Both the position numbers and the translations under genes were made by a program. The notes beneath the pieces were generated by a model. That model was not told the DNA's origin. It saw nothing but the letters and a program-made list of their open reading frames with translations, and searched no databases. DNA of 64,000 nucleotides, taken from Eukaryota sp. TZLM1-RC. Taxonomy: Eukaryota; Metamonada: BaSk clade. Below, in pieces: positions 21,777-32,176 of this stretch (position 1 is the stretch's first letter; every line of letters starts with the position of its first letter). The DNA is taken from positions 3,472,001-3,536,000 of the forward strand of contig JAUPSS010000002.1 of assembly GCA_040285825.1 (NCBI GenBank), given 5' to 3'.

Positions 21777-23479
21777 ATCGTGTCAAAGACAAAGCTTCTA
21801 CTTTTTTAAATCCTCATCAATTTGGAATCAAAACAATTGATGGTGCTTCTGTTGCTGCTATTGCCTCTGATACCTTTTTTAATGCAGAGGAAAATAATTT
21901 TATTTTTAATCTCGACTTTAAAAATGCTTTTAATTCTGTAAAGCGAGAAGCAATTTTTGAAGTTATTAAATCTGATTTTCCTGAGCTATCGAGTTTTTTC
22001 TACCATTTTTATGGTAAAGAATCAGATTTAATTTTTAATTCATTTGCTCTTAAATCATCTTCTGGTGTGAAGCAAGGTGACCCTTTAGGTCCATTATTGT
22101 TTTGTTTAGCTATTCACAAAACTTTAAATATCATTAAGCAAAAATACCCTTCTATAAAAATAGTTGCTTATATGGATGATATATCCTTGATTGGTTCATT
22201 TGATTTACTAAAATTGGTTGCTCAAGAAATTGCCGATTCATATGAAAATATTGGGCTTCATCTTAATGCCAGTAAATGCCTTCTGATTGGCTCTTCTGCT
22301 CAAGACCTCGTGATAAACGATTCTATTGTCCCTTTTACTAATTATAGTAGTGATGCTTTTAAGTTCCTTGGTTGTTGGTTAGGAAATGTGCCTCAAATTC
22401 AGAATGAATTGCAAGTTATTTTGGAAAAAATGAAAATTGAACTTGATTCAATTTCTTCTTTAGATATAGAAAAGCATATTAAATTTTTCATGCTTAAAAT
22501 TTGCTACACTGGGAGAATAACCCACATTTTGAGATCTTGTGCTCCTTCCATAGCATTAGATTTTTGTCGTTCTTTTAATTCATTGAGAACAGAATTTTTT
22601 GCTGATTTATTGGATGTAGAACCAGGAATGTTAAAAAGCCATTTATTTTCTTCAGCAAATTTGGGTGGTATTGGTTTTACTAAATCTTCAATTTTGTGTC
22701 AATCAGCATTCTTGGGTGGTGGCAAAAATTTTATTTATGAATTTTCTCGTAGATTTCCTGATGATTATCATCTGTTAGTCCCCAATTGTAGTCCCTATTT
22801 GTATGAGTTATCTTGTGAACTTGAAAAATTAGCGCCACAAATTTGGACCAAATGTTTTCCTCAATCAATTCAAGAAATTCCAAACCGATCTCTATTTAAT
22901 TTACAGTTTTGCTGTAAAAAGCTTCAACAAAAATTGTCAAAGATTTTTGAAAGCTTGGATTTTGATGTTAGACTTGGCTTGGCCAAGAAAAAGAATCCCG
23001 CTTTTGCAAATCTTTTACAAGATATGCGTGACAGTACTTCCTCTGCCTTAGTAACAACAATTCCACAAGTTTATGGTACTCTCTTATCCGATTCTGCTTG
23101 GACTCTGAATATGAGATTTCGTTCCTTTATCTGGCCTGATAATTTACCTCATAATTTAATTTGTAAATGTTCTCGAGAAATTACAACTACTCATTTGTTA
23201 AATTGTAAACATTTTATTACTTTTAGAAGCAAGGTTCATGATGCTGTAAGAGACCAGTTATATTGTATGTGTAAATATCATAGAATTGAATCCTTCTTGG
23301 AACCTCTGTTGTCAAATCTGTTTGATGCTGAAAATGATTTTCATAAGAATAATAGAGGTGATGTCATATTACCTGGATTAGATGGAAGCTTCATTTTATT
23401 GGATGTAATGTCTGTTGATCCTTGTAATGCCTCAAATGAAAGGCTTGTTAATTCTGAAATTCATAATCCCCTTTCAAAT
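21777..23479 (+). pseudogene. B-family RT, knuckle and RLE endonuclease
   Basis: Upstream of 22067 the frame carries FGIKTIDGASVAA and LDFKNAFNSV. From 22067 (GTG of GVKQGDPLGP) it is open to 23491: YMDDISLIG, FLGCWLGN, thumb, LGGIGFTKSS, FLGGGKNFIYEFSRRFPDD, EIPNRSLFNLQF, MRFRSFIWPDNLP, CKCSREITTTHLLNC, RGDVILPGLDGSF and LLDVMSVDPC. The A tail insertion at 23480 separates it from its last 115 or so codons at 23562. It is the best-preserved B RT-endonuclease reading frame here. Confidence 0.85.
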
Positions 23480-23561
23480 TTTTTTTATTAATTTATTTTT
23501 ATTCAACAACAAATATGAAATACACAATTAAAACTCCACATCCTCAAAACCTGCCCTTTCA
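23480..23561 (-). mobile_element. A-family 3' tail, 82 bp (TSD aatcccctttcaaat)
   Basis: Only the last A codons (GFEDVEF), stop and 3' UTR, in reverse. A perfect 15-bp duplication at 23465-23479 and 23562-23576 proves an independent insertion. Confidence 0.9.
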
Positions 23562-23915
23562 AATCCCCTTTCAAATGCTGAAAATTTTAAATTCAAAAAA
23601 TACAATGAACCTTTGTCCAAATTGGCCAGTCTACAGCATGCAAAATACAATTTGTATCCATTTGTATTTTCCCTTTTTGGTTCACTTGCGCCAACTGCTT
23701 TACGTTTTTTGGATGATTTTGAAATGATTGTAAAGAGAAGAACTGGCAGAAATTTCAACAGATTGTTTTGGCAAAATAGAATTGTGTTTTCTATTTTTAA
23801 GCGGATGTTGAAGATGGTTTCTGATGCTTTGCTTTCTCTTGGATCTCACTATGAGAGAGTTGCATCTAGTGTTTTTGTTTTGGGAGAGATGGATTTTTTA
23901 GATGTTGATTTATAG
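23562..23915 (+). pseudogene. B-family C-terminal block
   Basis: The frame 23613-23915 reads PFVFSLFGSLAPTALRFLDDFEMIVKRR, LFWQNRIVFSIFK and EMDFLDVDL, then TAG. It continues the coding region interrupted at 23480. Its role in RLE proteins is not defined; every family here has an equivalent block. Confidence 0.8.
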
Positions 23916-23923
23916 GTTTAGAA

Positions 23924-24021
23924 AGCAAATCAAGATTTTGTAGAGGAAATCTTGGTTTAATGATAGTCGTCCCATTAGTTATGATTTAATTTAATCAAGT
24001 GTGCAAATTCAATAAATTAAG
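23924..24021 (+). mobile_element. E-family 3' tail, 98 bp (TSD aggtttagaa)
   Basis: It contains the last E codons (NQDFVEEILV) and 3' UTR, inserted in the B 3' UTR. A 10-bp duplication lies at 23914-23923 and 24022-24031. Confidence 0.9.
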
Positions 24022-24060
24022 AGGTTTAGAATAAAATTAAATTTTAAAAAAAAATCTAAA

Positions 24061-25571
24061 TAAAAATTTTTTAAACCAATTTCAAATTCCTTTTCCTTTT
24101 CATATTTGGAGATATTTAAGTCCCGGAGTTAAAGCACCGAACAATGAAAATACAATAGATAAACTGAAAATACTTCATCCTTATGAAGACCCTATAATGG
24201 ATCAAAATTTTTACGGCACATACTGGGAAAATTATCCATTGATTCTTTTCGGTTATCAAAAGGAGACCTCGTGGTAAGTCTGCCGGACTTTCTGGTATTA
24301 CTATTGATCATGTAAAAGCCGCGATTATTTCTTCAGAAGATTGCCTTGGTTTATTGACCAAATTTTTCAACCAAATATTATCTGGTCAACGCAAATACCC
24401 AGAAGAATTAAGAAGTTCTCGTTTGACTGCACTTGTCAAAAATTCAAAAATGGATGTTCGTCCTATTGCAGTCTCTGAAAGCTTACACAATATTTTTTCT
24501 GCGTGTTGCTTAAGCAGGTTCAATGAAAAAGCTAAAAAGATTTTATTACCCTTTCAATATGGTAAAAATACTACAGATGGAGTCTCTTCAGCGATTTTTG
24601 CTACTGATGTCTTATTTCGTCAAAATGAATCCAATGATTGCATGTCATTGGATTTTAGTAATGCTTTCAATTCACTAAGTCGTCGCAGTATCCATGGTGC
24701 TCTATTGCAATATATGCCGGAATTAATACCATATTTTCAATCAACATTTTTTTTTAACTACTCAAATTTTTATTCAACAACAAATATGAAATACACAATT
24801 AAAACTCCACATCCTCAAAACCTGCCTCCCAATCAACATATTGCACATATTCTAATTTACATTTTGGTAACAACATTTTGAGTTCATCAAGTGGCGTAAA
24901 GCAAGGAGATCCGTTAGGACCTCTTTTGTTTTGTTTGGCCATTCATCCTATTCTACTGCAAATTCAAGAGATGTTTCCTTCACTAAAAATGATTGCATAT
25001 ATGGATGATGTTGTGCTTATTGGTGATTTAAATATTGTGAAAAAAGCAACTGTGTGTTTTAAAGAATTATTTACCAAAATTGGTCTCTTCTCCGACTTAA
25101 TTTACTTAAATGTGTTTTGTTATCGAATTCTCCAGTTTCCACAATAATTGATGATATTGAAATTCAAGCCAAATTATATTCAATTGATGCTATTCGTCAT
25201 TTGGGTTCATTTTTAGGAAATAATGATGAAATTACCAAAAAATTGTTTGAACAGTTGAACTCATTTCTGACAAAATTGACCGAATGATGAATTTAGATAT
25301 AAAAAAACACATCAAATTTACCATTATAAGACTGTGTTTTAGTTCCAATTTTAATCATATATTTCGATCTACAAATCCTCTCATCACTAGACCTTTGGCT
25401 CAAAAGTTTAATGAGTTACGTGCAAAAGTTCTGTCTCAATTACTGGGATGTAAAATGTTTCAAATTCCAGATCATGCTTACCTTAGTCCACATTATGGTG
25501 GTTTAGGGTGGACGAAGGCTTCTATTCTTACCTCGTGTGCTTTTGTTGGTGGATGCAGAAATGCAATCTTT

Positions 25572-25577
<6 letters not shown>
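24061..25577 (+). pseudogene. E-family RT region, broken
   Basis: Frames 24354-24881, 24878-25147 and 25284-25616 carry KLKILHPYEDPIMDQN, RPRGKSAGLSGI, SRLTALVKNS, VRPIAVSESLHN, FQYGKNTTDG, SLDFSNAFNSLSRR (motif A with FSNAFNS), GVKQGDPLGP, AYMDDVVLIG and the thumb (GGLGWTKASILTSCAFVGGCRNAIFEF). Breaks: a deletion near 24243, the A tail insertion at 24748, and stops near 25100-25160. RT is inactive here. Confidence 0.75.
24748..24829 (-). mobile_element. A-family 3' tail, 82 bp, in E (TSD caatcaacat)
   Basis: Reverse A stop codon region and 3' UTR only. The target duplication is at 24738-24747 and 24830-24839. It interrupts E RT between motif A and GVKQGDPLGP. Confidence 0.9.
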
Positions 25578-25612
<35 letters not shown>

Positions 25613-28599
25613 TTAATTTTATTCTAAACCTATAAATCAACATCTAAAAAAATCCATCTCTCCCAAAACAAAAACACTAGATGCAACTCTCTCATAGTGA
25701 GATCCAAGAGAAAGCAAAGCATCAGAAACCATCTTCAACATCCCCTTAAAAATAGAAAACACAATTCTATTTTGCCAAAACAATCTGTTGAAATTTCTGC
25801 CAGTTCTTCTCTTTACAATCATTTCAAAATCATCCAAAAAACGTAAAGCAGTTGGTGCAAGTGAACCAAAAAGGGAAAATACAAATGGATACAAATTGTA
25901 TTTTTGCATGCTGTAGACTGGCCAATTTGGACAAAGGTTCATTGTATTTTTTGAATTTAAAATTTTCAGCATTTGAAAGGGGATTATGAATTTCAGAATT
26001 AACAAGCCTTTCATTTGAGGCATTACAAGGATCAACAGACATTACATCCAATAAAATAAAGCTTCCATCTAATCCAGGTAATATGACATCACCTCTATTA
26101 TTCTTATGAAAATCATTTTCAGCATCAAACAGATTTGACAACAGAGGTTCCAAGAAGGATTCAATTCTATGAGATTTACACATACAATATAACTGGTCTC
26201 TTACAGCATCATGAACCTTGCTTCTAAAAGTAATAAAATGTTTACAATTTAACAAATGAGTAGTTGTAATTTCTCGAGAACATTTACAAATTAAATTATG
26301 AGGTAAATTATCAGGCCAGATAAAGGAACGAAATCTCATATTCAGAGTCCAAGCAGAATCGGATAAGAGAGTACCATAAACTTGTGGAATTGTTGTTACT
26401 AAGGCAGAAGAAGTACTGTCACACATATCTTGTAAAAAGATTTGCAAAAGCGGGATTCTTTTTCTTGGCCAAGCCAAGTCTAACATCAAAATCCAAGCTT
26501 TCAAAAATCTTTGACAATTTTTGTTGAAGCTTTTTACAGCAAAACTGTAAATTAAATAGAGATCGGTTTGGAATTTCTTGAATTGATTGAGGAAAGCATT
26601 TGGTCCAAATTTGTGGCGGTAATTTTTCAAGTTCACAAGATAACTCATACAAATAGGGACTACAATTGGGGACTAACAGATGGGAATCATCAGGAAATCT
26701 ACGAGAAAATTCATAAATAAAATTTTTGCCACCACCCAAGAATGCTGATTGACACAAAATTGAAGATTTAGTAAATCCAATACCCCCAAATTTGCTGAAG
26801 AAAATAAATGGCTTTTCAACATTCCTGGTTCTACATCCAATAAATCAGCAAAAATTCTGTTCTCAATGAATTAAAAGAACGACAAAAATCTAATGCTATG
26901 GAAGGAGCACAAGATCTCAAAATGTGGGTTATTCTCCCAGTGTAGCAAATTTTAAGCATAAAAAATTTAATATGCTTTTCTATATCTAAAGAAGAAATTG
27001 AATCAAGTTCAATTTTCATTTTTTCCAAAATAACTTGCAATTCATTCTGAATTTGAGGCACATTTCCTAACCAACAACCAAGGAACTTAAAAGCATCACT
27101 ACTATAATTAGTAAAAGGGACAATAGAATCGTTTATCACGAGGTCTTGAGCAGAAGAGCCAATCAGAAGGCATTTGCTGGCATTAAGATGAAGCCCAATA
27201 TTTTCATATGAATCGGCAATTTCTTGAGCGACCAATTCTAGTAAATCAAATGAACCAATCAAGGATATATCATCCATATAAGCAACTATTTTTATAGAAG
27301 GGTATTTTTGCTTAATGATATTTAAAGTTTTGTGAATAGCTAAACAAAACAATAATGGACCTAAAGGGTCACCTTGCTTCACACCAGAAGATGATTTAAG
27401 AGCAAATGAATTAAAAATTAAATCTGATTCTTTACCATAAAAATGGTAGAAAAAACTCGATAGCTCAGGAAAATCAGATTTAATAACTTCAAAAATTGCT
27501 TCTCGCTTTACAGAATTAAAAGCATTTTTAAAGTCGAGATTAAAAATAAAATTATTTTCCTCTGCATTAAAAAAGGTATCAGAGGCAATAGCAGCAACAG
27601 AAGCACCATCAATTGTTTTGATTCCAAATTGATGAGGATTTAAAAAGTAGAAGCTTTGTCTTTGACACGATCGAAGACAATTGATGCCAGCAAACGAGAA
27701 AGCGATTCACCAACAGCAATTGGGCGTATTCCATCAGGTTTGATTCCGTTTCCAGGCTTTACTAAAGCAATCAGACGTGCTGCGAGCAATTCAAATGGAG
27801 GATTTATTTTCAAAACAATTAATTGTTGAAAATAGTGGGCTAGATCATCAGCAATTTCGGGAGCACTGGAACACGCTATTTTTAAGAGATCAAAAGAAAT
27901 TCCAGATGGGCCTGCTGCTTTCCCCTTAGGTAATTTTTGAATAGCTTTAAGAACCTCAATTGCAGTAATAGGATTTTCAATCCAAAAAGGACACACTTCA
28001 GGCTTGCTGCACTTGAAATTTTCTTGAGGATGCAACTTTTGGAGTTTTTCAAGGGTATCAGAGTTTACATCAGCCAAAGAAGAGGAAAACAAAGACTGCT
28101 TTGCGGCACCATAACGACCACGTAAGCACAATTTTCGGCAAATTTTTGATTTTACAATTTTTCTATTTCCAAATTTTTTCTTAAAACAATTTTTGTTTTT
28201 TCTAGCAAAATATTTCCAGAAGGATGAAATATTCCACTTATTATTCTTCAATTCAGAAGTAAAATTTCTCATTTCCATTGAGAAGGGGATTGTGCTGGCG
28301 GGACTTATTTCTACTGGGATCCGGATCGGGGGTCTTACGGTATCAACGGCTTCACAATGCGTACAAAACAGAAGTTTTCGACCATTTCGTGAATCTGCAA
28401 CATCTTTTTTGCAAAATGGACAACAAAAATTACTGTTTTCAGAAGAGGAAGAAGAGGAAACACTAGAAGCATTTAACTGTTGATCGTCAGAAACATCATT
28501 TTCAGCACCTTTCACAACGGCAACAGCTGGAACAGAACATTTGAGAATTTGTTGAGCAGATTTTAATTCAAATTCTCTTTTTTGCTTCTCAGGGCACGT
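25578..28599 (-). mobile_element. B-family near-complete insertion in E (TSD tctttgagttt)
   Basis: The longest B copy, reverse, from its tail to a 5' edge in the N-terminal region. The tail is a run of 32 T (25575-25606) on the + strand, far longer than the 8-9 A seen elsewhere. Target duplication is at 25567-25577 and 28600-28610. Confidence 0.9.
25636..28599 (-). pseudogene. B-family protein: zinc ribbon, RT, RLE endonuclease
   Basis: Reverse frame 27640-28734: Ser-rich stretch, zinc ribbon (CCPFCKKDV ... FCTHC), VEISPASTIPFSMEMR, LCLRGRYGA, KLPKGKAAGPSGISFD, GIRPIAVGESLSRL. A break at about 27645 (T/A run) leads to RT (motif A at 27500-27540; GVKQGDPLGP and YMDDISLIG in 26831-27382). Frames 26419-26757, 25830-26648 and 25637-26035 carry the thumb, CKCSREITTTHLLNC, RGDVILPGLDGSF and the C-terminus. 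Breaks near 26445, 26790, 26850, 25900 and 25650 are one-base homopolymer or G/C-run changes. The true N-terminus (with any CCHC) lies beyond the truncation at 28599. Confidence 0.8.
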
Positions 28600-28848
28600 T
28601 CTTTGAGTTTTCCGAAAGATTTGCAGATTGGGAAGATTTATTGATGACAACGCAAAGTTCCACTGTTTTTGCATTAAATGAAGAAATTTCGAGAATTGAT
28701 GTAGAAAAATGGGGTCGATGTTTTCCCCAATCATTCAATGGCAATATTCCAGAAAAAAATGTTTTAAATTTGAAGTACACTTTTCGAACATTACAGAATA
28801 GATTGACTGGAATGTATGAAAAAGATCTTTATAATAATATTTGCAGCT
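28600..28848 (+). pseudogene. E-family thumb segment
   Basis: It reads FEFSERFADWEDLL, then RCFPQSFNGNIPEKNVLNLKY and RLTGMYEKDLYNNIC, continuing E after the B insertion. D sequence enters at 28849. Confidence 0.75.
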
Positions 28849-30717
28849 TCCATTTTACCTTTGCTGCAAAAGCATTTTCCTGAAGTTGAGTCTTTTTTCT
28901 ATTCATTTTATGGAAAATCATCCACATTGGTCTATGAAAATTTTGACCTGCTTTCGTCTTCAGGTGTTAAACAAGGTGATCCACTTGGTCCTTTTTTCTT
29001 TTGTCTGGCAATTCATCCATTAATGTGCGAATTGAAAGAAAAGTTCCCAGAAATAGATATTGTAGCATATATGGATGACATTTCTGTAATTGCTCCTATA
29101 ACAATTCTGAAACAAATAGCAACTTTTATTCAACAGCGTTACGAAGATATTGGTCTCTCATTGAATATCTCCAAATGTTTGATTATTGGCCATGAACCAA
29201 TTGATTTTTTCATTAATGATGTCAATGTTCCCTTTATCAATTATGATCAGTCTGGTTTTCGTTTTTTGGGTTGTTATCTCGGAAATATTGATGAAGTCAA
29301 AAGCCAACTTTCGACTCTGTTGACTCAATTTGGAAATGAATTAGAATCAATAGAAAATTTAAATATTGAGAAACATTTGAAATTCTTTTTCCTCAAAATC
29401 TGTTATTCTGGAAAATTTACTCATATTTTGAGATCAACATCACCATCAATTTCCTTGGAGTTCTGTCGCATTTTTAATGAACAAAGAACTAATTTTTTAG
29501 CAAAATTATTGGAAATTGATGCATCTCAGTTACGAAGCCACATTTTTTGTGGTACAAATTTAGGTGGTGTTGATTTTCATAAGTCAAGCTACCTTTGTAA
29601 AGCTGCTTTTATTGGAGGTGGAAAGAATTTTATTTATGAATTTGTGAATCGTTTTCCTGAAAAAATTCATCTCATTGAAAATTGTGGCAGCACCTATCTT
29701 ATTTCTTTGCAACAGGAAATTGAAACTCTTTCACCCAATATTTGGGCTAAATGTTTCCCCTCTGATATTGTGGAACTTCCTTCAAGAAGCTTGCTCTCCT
29801 TACCATTGACTTTTGCAAAATTGCAGAAAAAAATTTTGAAAGTTTTAGAAAACTTGGATTATATTGTACGTCTTAGCTTGGCTAAGGAAAAAAATCCCGT
29901 TTTTGCAAACTTTTTGATTGATCTTGAAGACAGTTGCTCAAGTTGCTTAATCTCCCAAATTCCCAACATTTACGGCCTTCTACTTAATGATCACCAATGG
30001 ACCACTGCAATGAGATTGAGATGTTTTCTATGGCCTTGTTCATTGCCAAATGATTTAATTTGTCGCTGCAAGAGTGTTGTTACGCTTTCCCATATTTTAA
30101 ACTGTAAGTATTTCATAACTTATCGCTCACTTGTTCACGACTCAGTTCGTGATCAATTATATGCCATGTGCAAAAGTTTCAATATAGAGGCATTTATTGA
30201 GCCACTAGTACGTAAGCTGTCTTCAGATCAAACTGATGATTCCTTTGTTAAAAGAAGGGCAGATTTAGTAGCTCCAGGGATCGATGGTGTTCTCAATGTT
30301 GTAGACGTTGTCTCAGTGGATGTTTGCAAAAATTCTGCTGCTCGTTTAGTGTATTCCGCTGACTCGCCGTTATCTAACGCCGAAAAAAAGAAGATAAAAA
30401 AATATGAAGAACCTTTGGCACAGTTAGGTAGAGTGGAACATGTGAAATATCAGTTTGTGCCGTTTGCAATTTCTCTTTTTGGCAATATTGGACCTTCAGG
30501 CTTGCACTTTTTGGAAAATTTTAAAAAAGTGTTACTGAATAGGTCTGGTAAAACAATGAACTCCACTTTCTGGTTAAATAGAATTGTTTTTTGCATTTTC
30601 AAGTCTATTCCAACAATGATTTCAAAGGCACTTTTAGCTATTGGTGTAGAATATGAACGTAATGCTGTGAGTAGGTTCAGTAATAGTGACGCTTGTTTGG
30701 AGGATATTGAATTCTAG
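28816..30717 (+). CDS. D-family RT (C-terminal half) plus RLE endonuclease, intact 633 codons
   Basis: The frame starts in E at 28816; D begins at 28849 (ASILPLLQKHFPEVESFF). It then carries SSGVKQGDPLGPFFF, VAYMDDISVIAP, FRFLGCYLGN, the thumb, LGGVDFHKSSYLCKAAF, knuckle CRCKSVVTLSHILNC, RSLVHDSVRDQ, RLE residues KRRADLVAPG and VVDVVSVDVCK, and ends LEDIEF with TAG. It is the only D copy without frame breaks. RT motif A is missing through 5' truncation, so RT activity is not expected; the endonuclease domain looks whole. Confidence 0.8.
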   Translation: MKKIFIIIFAASILPLLQKHFPEVESFFYSFYGKSSTLVYENFDLLSSSGVKQGDPLGPFFFCLAIHPLMCELKEKFPEIDIVAYMDDISVIAPITILKQIATFIQQRYEDIGLSLNISKCLIIGHEPIDFFINDVNVPFINYDQSGFRFLGCYLGNIDEVKSQLSTLLTQFGNELESIENLNIEKHLKFFFLKICYSGKFTHILRSTSPSISLEFCRIFNEQRTNFLAKLLEIDASQLRSHIFCGTNLGGVDFHKSSYLCKAAFIGGGKNFIYEFVNRFPEKIHLIENCGSTYLISLQQEIETLSPNIWAKCFPSDIVELPSRSLLSLPLTFAKLQKKILKVLENLDYIVRLSLAKEKNPVFANFLIDLEDSCSSCLISQIPNIYGLLLNDHQWTTAMRLRCFLWPCSLPNDLICRCKSVVTLSHILNCKYFITYRSLVHDSVRDQLYAMCKSFNIEAFIEPLVRKLSSDQTDDSFVKRRADLVAPGIDGVLNVVDVVSVDVCKNSAARLVYSADSPLSNAEKKKIKKYEEPLAQLGRVEHVKYQFVPFAISLFGNIGPSGLHFLENFKKVLLNRSGKTMNSTFWLNRIVFCIFKSIPTMISKALLAIGVEYERNAVSRFSNSDACLEDIEF

Positions 30718-30761
30718 ATGGTTATTTTTATCTCAATAAATATTCCAGTTCTTTTAAAAAA
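28849..30761 (+). mobile_element. D-family insertion in E (copy D1; TSD aatatttgcagct)
   Basis: A 5'-truncated D starting in the RT palm and ending with the D 3' UTR (atggttatttttatctcaat) plus oligo-A. A 13-bp duplication lies at 28836-28848 and 30762-30774. Confidence 0.9.
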
Positions 30762-30961
30762 AATATTTGCAGCTCGGCTGTTTTAAATCAAGATCTTCAC
30801 TCATTGTTATTGGAAAAGGGTGTTTGTGAAAACAAGGCGTCAGATTCTTCACTTTTTGTAACCATTGTACCACGAAGATTTGGATTGTGTGCCACTAATG
30901 AAGCATTTGTAACAAAAATGAGATTATATTTGAACATCGCCATTAACCAATTATTATCAAA
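30762..30961 (+). pseudogene. E-family segment between D1 and A
   Basis: It reads LNQDLHSLLLEKGVCE and SSLFVTIVPRRFGLCATNEAF, continuing E after D1. A enters at attatcaaa. The second copy in the tandem unit is 34902-35101. Confidence 0.75.
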
Positions 30962-32176
30962 TTTTTTATTTTAAAAATTTGTTATTCTGGAAAATTCACT
31001 CATATTTTAAGGTCAACTCCCCCTTCGGTATCTCTCAATTTTTGCAGATCTTTTAACAAACTTCGAGTCAAATTTTTTTCCTCATTATTGGAGGTAAATG
31101 AATCTTTAATTCGAAGTCATGTTTTTTGTTCTGCTGATTTAGGTGGAATTGGATTCACCAAATCTTCGATTCTGTGTAAAGCAGCATTTTTGGGAGGTGG
31201 TAAAAATTTTGTTTTTGAATTTTTCCAAAGGTTCCCTTTTGATGTTCATCTGATCAATGGTGAATCAAATTTTTACTTGAATCAACTTCAGATCGAATTA
31301 GATAATTTGCCCAGTGATATCTGGATTCAGTGTTTTCCTCAAAATGTTCAAGAAATTCCCACTCGATCACTTCCAAATTTACGTTTTTGCTTGAAAAAGC
31401 TTCAGCACCATCTGGTTAAATTATATGAAGGCTTGGATTATGAAGTAAGACTTGGCTTGGCCAAAACTAAAAATCCCGCTTTCGGTAATTTTTTAAAGGA
31501 TATTCGTGATAGTTCAGCTGCTGCTTTAGTAACTCAAGTTCCCTCTGTTTATGGAATTTTGTTAAAAAACAATGAATGGCTTCTAAACATGCGTTTTCGT
31601 TGTTTTCTGTGGCCAAACAATTTGCCCAATCATTTAACTTGTAAATGTGGTAAACCTCTTTTGTTTACTCATCTTTTGAACTGTAAACATTTCATTATGT
31701 TTAGAAGCAAAGTGCATAATAATAACGTCAGGGACCAAATTTATGTAATGTGCAAATCATATCGTGTAGATTCCTTTTTAGAACCGCTGTTATCAAAACT
31801 AATTCTTGATGATCCCAATATTGATAGTACGCGTTACAACAGAGCTTCTATGGGTCTGACTAGAGGTGATTTAGTTGTTCCTGGTTTAAATGGTAGTTTT
31901 ACTATTTTGGACGCCATGTCTATTGACCCTTGTAATTCCTCTTACGAACATTTCATTAACTCGGATGTAAATAATCCTCTTCTTGCAGGCGAAAAATATA
32001 AAATTGCTAAATATGCGAAACCCATTTCCTCGGTTAATGAAAATTCTCATGCCCAATATAATTTATGTCCATTTGTTTTTTCTTTGCTTGGATCTCTAGG
32101 TAAGGCTGCTATGGCTTTCCTTGAGGATTTTGTTGTAGTTGTAAAGGAAAGAACTGGAAGAATTTTCAATCGTGTT
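30962..32176 (+). mobile_element. A-family 5'-truncated copy in E, cut by D (unit 1)
   Basis: It starts in the A thumb (FILKICYSGKFTHILR) and runs to GRIFNRV, where D begins at 32177. The A remainder is at 39045-39243, right of both tandem units. The E target attatcaaa occurs at 30953-30961 and 39244-39252. Confidence 0.85.

Larger units (their letters stand above)
21061..24060 (+). mobile_element. B-family copy split by three insertions
   Basis: B sequence at 21061-21143, 21777-23479, 23562-23923 and 24022-24060. Three inserted pieces each have a duplication: E at 21144-21776 (atcgtgtcaaa), an A tail at 23480-23561 (aatcccctttcaaat) and an E tail at 23924-24021 (aggtttagaa). The B 3' end (aataaaattaaattttaaaaaaaaa) closes the copy. 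Confidence 0.85.
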
